Part shown: piece by piece, positions 1 to 6,468 of the stretch
Layout: the number at the start of each line of letters is the position of its first letter
Numbering within the stretch: the first letter of the stretch is position 1
Assembly (NCBI GenBank): GCA_034409055.1
Contig: DAOUMU010000407.1
Location: 1-10,878 of the forward strand
Direction: 5' to 3'
Source: DAOUMU01 sp034409055
Lineage (GTDB): Bacteria > Chloroflexota > Anaerolineae > 4572-78 > J111
Length of the DNA stretch: 10,878 bases
Translations under genes and position numbers: made by a program
The notes under the pieces: model-generated
What the model was told of the DNA's origin: nothing
The model's database searches: none
The model's input: the letters and a program-made list of their open reading frames with translations, nothing else

Positions 1-5
1 TGAAC

Positions 6-109
6 GAGCGCAGCGAGTGAAGAATCCCCAAGGTTTTGGTAAAGTAGACCTCTTTTGGGCCAAAGTTTCGGAGATTCCTCGTCGTTTATGCCCTTTGGGT
101 ACTGCGCTC
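6..109. repeat. degenerate intergenic inverted repeat
   Basis: GAGCGCAG at 6-13 is the exact reverse complement of CTGCGCTC at 102-109. Inside it, GAATC at 22-26 pairs with GATTC at 73-77, with partial pairing of the adjoining C and G runs. The outer edge reads CTCGGAATGACA. The arms are interrupted, so this looks like a decayed copy of an interspersed palindromic repeat rather than a working terminator; no T run follows. The whole stretch 1-166 has no supportable gene. Bases before position 1 are unknown, so the repeat may start further left. Low to moderate confidence. Confidence 0.35.
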
Positions 110-153
110 CTCGGAATGACATGAGGGCAGATAGTTACACCTTAACTTATATA

Positions 154-159
154 GAGGAG
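154..159 (+). promoter_or_regulatory. ribosome binding site of the caspase-hydrolase gene
   Basis: GAGGAG lies seven bases before the ATG at 167. It fixes that start over the second in-frame ATG at residue 8. The AT-rich stretch at 142-153 just upstream might hold a promoter, but no convincing -35/-10 pair is seen. Confidence 0.75.
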
Positions 160-166
160 TCTAACC

Positions 167-3100
167 ATGAGCACAAACCAACCGACGATGTACGCTTTAC
201 TGGTTGGCATCGACGATTATGCCAGTAAAAGGGTGCCCGACCTGGGCGGCTGCGTCAACGACGTTGACGCCATGGAGCAACTACTCCGGGACAAATTCAA
301 AGTGGCCCCGGCAAATATCAAAAAGTTGACCAACCAGGCGGCCACCCATCAGGCCATCAAGGATACCTTCAAAGTGCATTTAATTGGCCAGGCCCAAGCC
401 TGGGTCAAGGCCGGGCGTAAAGAGCCCCCGCCGGCCTTTTTGTTTCATTACAGCGGCCACGGTTCCCAGGCTCGCGATGATACCGGGACCGAACCGGACG
501 GCCTGGATGAAACGCTGGTGCCTCACGATAGCCGGACCAGGGGTGTGTATGACATCAAAGATTGGGAACTGGGCCAGTTGCTGGACGAACTGACCCAGCA
601 TTTCGTCGACGAAAAAAGCCGGGAATATTTCGGCAACGTGACCGTTATCCTCGACTGCTGCCACTCCGGAAGCGGCACCCGGGACATTGGCCGGGACATC
701 CTGCCTACCCGGCGCTGCGAGTCGGATCTGCGCCCCCAACCAACCCAACGTCCTCTCACCGCCGGGGCAATGACCCGGGGCGCAACCACGGCCAGTGGTT
801 GGCTGAAAAAGGATGAACGGTACGTTCTGCTGGCCGGCTGCCGTGATCGAGAGGAAGCCAACGAGCACATCGTTAGAGAAGGTGAGGGTCGCCGCCAGCA
901 CGGCGCCCTGACCTATTTTTTGATTAAAGAGTTGGCCGGGATGAACCCCTACAACCCCTTGACCTACCGCGAACTGCACGACCAGGTCCGCTACCAGGTC
1001 AACAGCCTCTACAAATCACAAATGCCCCAATGTGAAGGGGACCGGGACCGGGAGGTATTCGGCGGGGTGCGTCCGGCTCGGGATGTTTTCTTGACGGTGG
1101 TTGATAAAAGCAAAGGCTTTATCTGGGTCGATGGTGGGGTGGCCCACGGCCTGACCGACGGCAGTGAACTCCAGGTTTATCCCCCAGAAACTCGCCAATT
1201 GGGCGATGCCGGAGAGGCCATAGCCACGCTGACCGTGAAAAGCGTCGGGGCTATTCGTAGTGGCTGCCAGGTCACAGCCGGTGAGAAAAACATCCCCATC
1301 GGAGCCAAAGCCGTGATCTACCAGCTCGATCCGGTCAGTATGCAGCGTAGCATCATCCTGGATATTCCCGACGACGCCAATACGCTGAAGGCGGTGCAAA
1401 ACCGGTTGGCTGAAGATGATGTCAAGAACTACGTTGAGGTTGTACCAGATGATGCGCCGGCCGATTTTCGAATAGCAAAAGTAAAAAACAAGCTCCACCT
1501 CCAAGATGGGGCCGGTGAGCTGCTGGTGGCCCCCTTTGATCTGGACGACCTGCACGGCCTGGGTCGGGATCTGGCCCACCTGGTGCGCTACTACAACGCC
1601 TTGGAGTTGAGTAACAAGGCCAGTAACTCGGCCCTGGCCGGAAAAGTGAACCTCGAGATCAAGAAGCTGGACTTTGATCCAAAGACGCAGCAACCAATTG
1701 CCAGGGATTTTGAGCGGACGGCCGGTGGTGAATTGATCATTGAGACCGGCCAGGAGTTTGTCATCCGGGTAACCAACCAGGCCAACATTCCCCTTTATTT
1801 TACCCTGCTTGAATTTGGCTACGCCTGGGATATCTACCAGTGGTATCCAGAGGTCAAGGGTGCACACGAACCGCTCGCGCCTGGTCAGTCTTATTTTTTG
1901 GGTCTATCAGCCGATCCCGAAGAGCAACTGGTCTTCGAGTTGGAAGATATGGCTGAGGCCCGTGAAACCTATAAGGTGATTGCCACCAAGGAGGAAGCCG
2001 ATTTTGAAATCTTGACCCAGGATGAGTTAAAGACGGCCTTTAGCACCCGAAGTGTTGAGGTTCGGACTGCTGAAACCTCGCCCATCAACCAACTGCTCGA
2101 TCTGGCCATGAGTATGGACGAGAGCACCCGGGCTGCGGCCAGAAAAAGAAAAACCTCAGTGAAAGATGAGTGGACCACAGCCCAGGTCAGCTTTCTGATC
2201 AGCAGGCCCGCTACGGATGAAGAAGCCACCCGCGCCCTAAGGGGGGGTACCACCACGACCCTCCCTGGCTACGATCTAGAGCTGGAACCCCCGACTGGCT
2301 TTACAGGTGGAGTACGTGTCCTGACCGAGCGGCAAAGCATCCGCGCCGTTGGCGATGACGCGACCGAGCTGAAACCGCCCCCCGGTCTGGCCGGTTTTGG
2401 GGACCTGTTCCAGCCCCTGCCGGTCAAATCGACCCGGGCCGTGGGTCCAACCGGCGCCGTGATTGAAATTGAGGTGGATGACGAGGCCCGCAGCATGGTC
2501 ACTGAGGAAACCCCGCTCAAACTGCACCTGCCGCCTGAACTGGCCGATGAGCAAGCGCCGGTTATGGCCCTGGCCTACGACGGCAGCTTCTTTTACCCGG
2601 TCGGTCGACCCGGTGAAGCGGCTCATGTGCTGAATGTAGAATGGCTGCCCGACTCGGATCCAACGCCTATGGGGGAAACCACTCTGCCCGGACGGCGGAG
2701 CCTTGGTCGGACCATCAAGCTCTACCTTTACAAAACCCTGCAATGGGAGGAGCCCAGCCTGGGACTGCACAAAGCCTGGTTTGTGCCCACCGAGCAGCTC
2801 GAGGAGCAACCTTTAAATGAGGCTGAACGGGAATATGACGTACCAGGCGGCAAGGCCCGCTACCGAGACATCCAGCCCGGCGAAATCAAGGCCGGTCAGC
2901 GGGTGGCCTTGTTTGTCCACGGCTTCACCGCCGACACCCACGGGATGGTTAGTGGTCCGGCCCAGTTCCTGGCCGACCGGGGCGTCAAATACGACCACAT
3001 CCTGGCCTTTGATTACGAGACGTTCAATACCCACATTGGCGATAATGGACACACCTTAGCCCGAGCTCTGCGCAAGGCAGGTTTTGGCCCTGATGACGGG

Positions 3101-3694
3101 GTGCACCTGGACGTTTTTTCGCACAGTATGGGCACCCAAGTGGTGCGCAGTATGGTCGAACAGCACGGTGGGGATAAATTTGTAGATTGTTGTTTCCTGG
3201 CCGGCCCCCCTAACCAGGGCACCCGCCTGGCCGAGGCCAAGCGACTGGTCCCCTGGTTAGGCACTCTCCTGCTCAATCAAGTGGCGCCTACTGTACCCGC
3301 TATGATCGCCGGCTGGGTCTTGAAAAGGGTGACGGATGACGCCGTGGGGCCCGATGATCTGCGACCTAACTCCGATTTTCTCAAGGCGCTGAACGGTTCG
3401 GACGAAGAAGCCAAGGTGCCCTACTACATCCTGGCCGGCAGCAACGAACTGACCAGCGCAGAAGAGGGCAGTTGGAAACGCCTGGCCCAAAAGCTGTCCA
3501 AAGGGGTTGACGTTGCCCTGGATACGCTCTTCACCGACCAGCACGACCTGGTGATCAACATCAAAAGTATGAAGGGCGTGCGGGACGGTCACTATCCTGA
3601 CCAGTTGCTAGATGTCTGCATCGTGCCCTGCAATCACTTCGGTTACTTCAATACAAAAAAGGCCCAGCAGCAGTTATTGGCCTGGTTGACTTGA
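167..3694 (+). CDS. metacaspase-like protease fused to an alpha/beta hydrolase
   Basis: Predicted two-enzyme protein of 1175 residues. Residues 5-300 form a caspase-like (peptidase C14, clan CD) domain: catalytic His98 lies in HYSGHG and catalytic Cys165 in DCCHSG. The acidic segment DGLDE at 111-115 is typical of metacaspases, which cut after Arg or Lys. Residues 305-400 look like a small beta domain, and about 520-600 resembles DUF4384, often found with caspase and CHAT proteins. Residues 620-770 are a low-complexity linker with five Arg-centred motifs. From about 910 there is an alpha/beta hydrolase: VHGF at 917-920, nucleophile elbow SHSMG with Ser987, likely acid Asp1127 (in HDLVI) and His1157 in CNHFGYF. 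It resembles lipase/DUF7379-type domains; substrate unknown. No signal peptide or membrane segment is evident, so it is probably cytoplasmic. The next gene starts at or just after its stop, implying co-translation. Domain calls are strong; the role in cell death or defence is inferred. Confidence 0.9.
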   Translation: MSTNQPTMYALLVGIDDYASKRVPDLGGCVNDVDAMEQLLRDKFKVAPANIKKLTNQAATHQAIKDTFKVHLIGQAQAWVKAGRKEPPPAFLFHYSGHGSQARDDTGTEPDGLDETLVPHDSRTRGVYDIKDWELGQLLDELTQHFVDEKSREYFGNVTVILDCCHSGSGTRDIGRDILPTRRCESDLRPQPTQRPLTAGAMTRGATTASGWLKKDERYVLLAGCRDREEANEHIVREGEGRRQHGALTYFLIKELAGMNPYNPLTYRELHDQVRYQVNSLYKSQMPQCEGDRDREVFGGVRPARDVFLTVVDKSKGFIWVDGGVAHGLTDGSELQVYPPETRQLGDAGEAIATLTVKSVGAIRSGCQVTAGEKNIPIGAKAVIYQLDPVSMQRSIILDIPDDANTLKAVQNRLAEDDVKNYVEVVPDDAPADFRIAKVKNKLHLQDGAGELLVAPFDLDDLHGLGRDLAHLVRYYNALELSNKASNSALAGKVNLEIKKLDFDPKTQQPIARDFERTAGGELIIETGQEFVIRVTNQANIPLYFTLLEFGYAWDIYQWYPEVKGAHEPLAPGQSYFLGLSADPEEQLVFELEDMAEARETYKVIATKEEADFEILTQDELKTAFSTRSVEVRTAETSPINQLLDLAMSMDESTRAAARKRKTSVKDEWTTAQVSFLISRPATDEEATRALRGGTTTTLPGYDLELEPPTGFTGGVRVLTERQSIRAVGDDATELKPPPGLAGFGDLFQPLPVKSTRAVGPTGAVIEIEVDDEARSMVTEETPLKLHLPPELADEQAPVMALAYDGSFFYPVGRPGEAAHVLNVEWLPDSDPTPMGETTLPGRRSLGRTIKLYLYKTLQWEEPSLGLHKAWFVPTEQLEEQPLNEAEREYDVPGGKARYRDIQPGEIKAGQRVALFVHGFTADTHGMVSGPAQFLADRGVKYDHILAFDYETFNTHIGDNGHTLARALRKAGFGPDDGVHLDVFSHSMGTQVVRSMVEQHGGDKFVDCCFLAGPPNQGTRLAEAKRLVPWLGTLLLNQVAPTVPAMIAGWVLKRVTDDAVGPDDLRPNSDFLKALNGSDEEAKVPYYILAGSNELTSAEEGSWKRLAQKLSKGVDVALDTLFTDQHDLVINIKSMKGVRDGHYPDQLLDVCIVPCNHFGYFNTKKAQQQLLAWLT

Positions 3695-3702
3695 CGCAAA
3701 TT

Positions 3703-6324
3703 ATGGACGCCTATGAAGCCATCGTCAAACTAGAAAAAGCGGCCCTGGCCGCCCAGGCGGAGCACCGCTATGAGAGCGCAATTAACTTTCATAACGAAGC
3801 CATCATGGGCACCCAGGGGCTGGATCAACCCCGGCTGAAGGGGGTGCTGTTCAACCGCCTGGGGCGGGCCTATGAGGCCGAGGGGCAGGTGCAGAAGGCA
3901 GTGGTGGCCTATGAGATCGGCTTTCAGTTTCTGGCAGCGGAGGGTGAGCCCAGTCTGCAGTCGGTGGTCGAGGCCTTGCGGACGGCGGGCAAGCAGTTTA
4001 GTGGCGAACGAGACCTGGCTCTATCCACCCTCTACAGCCCGGAAACGGCCCAGGACCTGGCCACGGCTGAAGCCGATCCTTTGCTGGCCGTGAAGCTGCT
4101 GATCAACATCGGCAACGCCTATCTGCGCCAGCCACAGGAGTATCCGGCCCTCAATGCCTACGAACAGGCCCTGGGCCGGCCGGAGATTGGCCAGGATCCG
4201 ATGCTACAGGCCCAGGCCATGACCCACATCGGCATCATCCGCCGCCGGCTGGGCGAGCTAGAGACCGCCGCCACCCAGCTAAGCCAAGCCCTGGCCCGGC
4301 TAGAGCAGCATGCTACTCCCTTAGACCAGCGCGTCACTCTGGCGGCGCTGGCCAGCCTCTATCGGGATCAGGGCGATTTAGAGCGGGCTTTCGATACTTA
4401 CCAACAGGCCCTCGATCTGTACACCCAAGTGGACGATCCGCGCGGCCAGGCCCGCACCCAAATTGGCCTGGCCAAACTGCTCCTAAAGCAAGCTCGTATC
4501 CACCAGGCCAAGCGGATTTTTCAGCAAGCGCTCACCCTGGCCAAGCAGGTGGATGATAAAGAAGCCCAGTGGCACGCCTACGCCGGCCTGGCCCGGACTC
4601 AGGAGCACGGCGGCGATCTGGACGGGTCCGTAGCTTCACTAAAGCAAAGTCTGACTTTAATCGAAGCACGGCAAGACGAACTGCGCACCGATCAGGGCAA
4701 AGCCTCTTTCCTGGATAACATTCTGGAGATTTTTGAGCACCTCATTGCCGTGCACTTGAAACGGGCCGAAGCTGCCCCGTCCGCCTATGTTGACGCCCTG
4801 ACCGTGGCCGAAGATTCGCGGGGCCAGGCCCTGCTCGATTTGATGAACAGTCGCCAGCGGCGACGCCTGGCCGCCGCCAGAACCGTCCGCGCCAGCCGGT
4901 CTCGTTCCTATCCTGACCGGCTGGCTAACTTCCCCCTACCAATGGCCTCGCCCGAACTCGACTCTCCGGCGCAGATGGCCCCGGGGGTTTCCCTGCCCTC
5001 TCCGGCGCAAATGGCGCGGGGGGTTTCGTTTGACTCGCCGGCGCAGATGGCCCCAAATCTGCCCAGCGACCCGACCGATTTTGATCGCATCGCCCAGCGG
5101 GCCGTCCACAACCCGGCCGATGTCGTCCGGCGCGTGTCCAGGCTGGCCCCGAGCACCCGCTCAGGTGCACCGCCGGTCCCACCCGATGAGCCAGTTAGGG
5201 CCAAGGCAGAAACCGCCCCACCACCCCCTGACCTACCCCCCTTAGCTCGCTTAGTCTTCCACGCCCTACCCGACCAAACGGCCATCTTCGCCGTAACAGC
5301 CGAGGGGCACGTTCACGGGCACATAACTCCGTTAGGCGAAGCGACCCTGACCAAACAGGTGACCCAACTGCGCCGGGCCTTGGAGGTCGATGATACCCCT
5401 CGCGGCATTCGCGGCGCGACCCGGCGGGTGAGCGAGTTAACTACTGCGGTCCCACCCTACGAGAAGTTGCTCAAAAATTTGTACGCCCAACTGATCGCCC
5501 CGGTGGCCGAATTTCTGCCCACCGACGGCACCCCGGTGGTGATCGAACCCCACGGGGCGCTGTGGCTACTGCCCTTCGCCGCCCTGCTGGCCCCGGACGG
5601 CACCTGGCTGGCCGATCAATGGCCGCTGCTCTACGCGCCCTCGGCCCAGGTCCTCGACGAGATTCGCCAGGAGCCGGATTACGGCTCACCGGCTGATCTC
5701 AAGGTCCTGATCGTCGGCAACCCGACGATGCCCAAGGTGGCTCAAGAGAATGGGCTGACACTTAAGCTTGAGTCGTTGCCGGGGGCGGAACAGGAAGCCA
5801 AAGCCATCGCCAACCTCTTTCCCGAGGCGCGATGCAGGTTACTGCTGCAGGATGAAGCGGACCGGGCCACGGTCGAGGATCAAGCTCCGAAATATGGTAT
5901 TCTACATCTGGCCACCCACGGGGTGGCCTACGCCGAAAATCCGCTGACTTCCTTTATTGCCCTGGCCGAGCCAGTCGATGGTAACGGGCTACTGACCGCC
6001 CAGCGCGTGACGGACCTGCCCCTGCCGGCCGATTTGGTTACCCTCAGCGCCTGCCAAACCGGGCTGGGCAAAGTCTCGGGAGACGGGATGATCGGCCTCA
6101 GTAGAGCTTTCTTGGTGGCCGGGGCGCGGGCGGTCCTGGTCAGCCAGTGGAGCGTCAGTGATGAGGCCACCGTGGCCCTGATGACGGCCTTTTACCGGGC
6201 CTATATTAAGCTGGATGATAAGGCCCTGGCCCTGCAATGGGCCATGCAAACGGTCCGGTCAAAACCGGCCCATGCCCACCCTCGCTACTGGGCTCCGTTT
6301 GTGGTGGTCGGGGCTGAGGCGTAA
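3703..6324 (+). CDS. TPR-CHAT protease with disordered hinge
   Basis: Protein of 873 residues from the ATG at 3703. A TTG at 3691 would add four residues and overlap the upstream stop by four bases (TTGA). Neither start has a clear ribosome binding site, so translation probably depends on coupling to the caspase gene. Residues 1-340 are TPR-like helical repeats (for example GDLERAFDTYQQALDLY). The segment RGQALLDLMNSRQ near 375-385 is typical of the region before CHAT domains. Residues 383-515 form a Pro/Ala/Arg-rich, probably disordered hinge with a three-copy 12-residue repeat and Arg-rich stretches. The CHAT domain (caspase HetF-associated with TPRs, clan CD) fills about 515-873, with the catalytic pair His739 in ILHLATHG and Cys784 in LSACQTGLG. 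CHAT proteins are proteases usually regulated by their TPR part, as in Csx29 or separase-like enzymes. The substrate is unknown; the caspase-hydrolase partner is a candidate by neighbourhood only. Confidence 0.88.
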   Translation: MDAYEAIVKLEKAALAAQAEHRYESAINFHNEAIMGTQGLDQPRLKGVLFNRLGRAYEAEGQVQKAVVAYEIGFQFLAAEGEPSLQSVVEALRTAGKQFSGERDLALSTLYSPETAQDLATAEADPLLAVKLLINIGNAYLRQPQEYPALNAYEQALGRPEIGQDPMLQAQAMTHIGIIRRRLGELETAATQLSQALARLEQHATPLDQRVTLAALASLYRDQGDLERAFDTYQQALDLYTQVDDPRGQARTQIGLAKLLLKQARIHQAKRIFQQALTLAKQVDDKEAQWHAYAGLARTQEHGGDLDGSVASLKQSLTLIEARQDELRTDQGKASFLDNILEIFEHLIAVHLKRAEAAPSAYVDALTVAEDSRGQALLDLMNSRQRRRLAAARTVRASRSRSYPDRLANFPLPMASPELDSPAQMAPGVSLPSPAQMARGVSFDSPAQMAPNLPSDPTDFDRIAQRAVHNPADVVRRVSRLAPSTRSGAPPVPPDEPVRAKAETAPPPPDLPPLARLVFHALPDQTAIFAVTAEGHVHGHITPLGEATLTKQVTQLRRALEVDDTPRGIRGATRRVSELTTAVPPYEKLLKNLYAQLIAPVAEFLPTDGTPVVIEPHGALWLLPFAALLAPDGTWLADQWPLLYAPSAQVLDEIRQEPDYGSPADLKVLIVGNPTMPKVAQENGLTLKLESLPGAEQEAKAIANLFPEARCRLLLQDEADRATVEDQAPKYGILHLATHGVAYAENPLTSFIALAEPVDGNGLLTAQRVTDLPLPADLVTLSACQTGLGKVSGDGMIGLSRAFLVAGARAVLVSQWSVSDEATVALMTAFYRAYIKLDDKALALQWAMQTVRSKPAHAHPRYWAPFVVVGAEA
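4963..5070 (+). repeat. 36-base tandem repeat in the TPR-CHAT hinge
   Basis: Three consecutive 36-base units start at 4963, 4999 and 5035. They encode SPAQMAPGVSLP, SPAQMARGVSFD and SPAQMAPNLPSD (residues 421-456 of the protein). The first two units are closest; the third diverges after SPAQMAP. The unit length is a multiple of three, so copy-number change keeps the frame. It lies in the linker between the TPR and CHAT domains and would lengthen or shorten that linker. Confidence 0.85.
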
Positions 6325-6340
6325 CGACTTGCCCGAAGAT

Positions 6341-6395
6341 TTGTAGGACAAGCTGCTAGCTTGTCCCAGGGGCAAGTTAGCAACTTGCCCTACAA
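6341..6395. repeat. paired hairpins forming a 55-base palindrome
   Basis: Hairpin 1 is GGACAAGCT (6346-6354), loop GCT, AGCTTGTCC (6358-6366). Hairpin 2 is GGGCAAGTT (6370-6378), loop AGC, AACTTGCCC (6382-6390). Each has nine perfect base pairs. The two are near reverse complements, and the outer TTGTAGG (6341-6347) and CCTACAA (6389-6395) close the whole into one palindrome centred on 6368. An extra ACTTGCCC at 6327-6334 could compete for the 5' arm of hairpin 2. No T run follows on either strand, so this is not a standard intrinsic terminator. It resembles REP- or MITE-like interspersed palindromes. It fills most of the gap between the two TPR-CHAT genes and might affect mRNA stability or readthrough. 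Confidence 0.85.
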
Positions 6396-6454
6396 CCAAA
6401 ATGAAACACACTCAAATGACATGCCTGAGTAGTAACGCTCTCATCAATATACTC

Positions 6455-6460
6455 AAGGAA
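6455..6460 (+). promoter_or_regulatory. ribosome binding site of the second TPR-CHAT gene
   Basis: AAGGAA lies eight bases before the ATG at 6469 and supports that start. This gene therefore has its own initiation signal, unlike the preceding TPR-CHAT gene. Confidence 0.6.
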
Positions 6461-6468
6461 AATAGACC

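Noticed and set aside
148..153. TATATA as a -10 element for the first gene
   Set aside because: It directly abuts the GAGGAG ribosome binding site, so the transcript would lack it; no matching -35 was found.
380..1867. Long open frames on the minus strand (for example 1016-1867 and 380-979)
   Set aside because: They lie fully inside the caspase-hydrolase gene, whose motifs are clear on the + strand. They show no recognisable domain and are expected in GC-rich coding sequence.
6341..6395. Intrinsic terminator between the two TPR-CHAT genes
   Set aside because: The hairpins are strong but neither strand has a T run after the stem, and the 55-base palindrome looks like an interspersed repeat.
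6448..6453. TATACT as a -10 promoter element for the third gene
   Set aside because: Transcription would start at or after the ribosome binding site at 6455, and there is no good -35 at 16-18 bases upstream.
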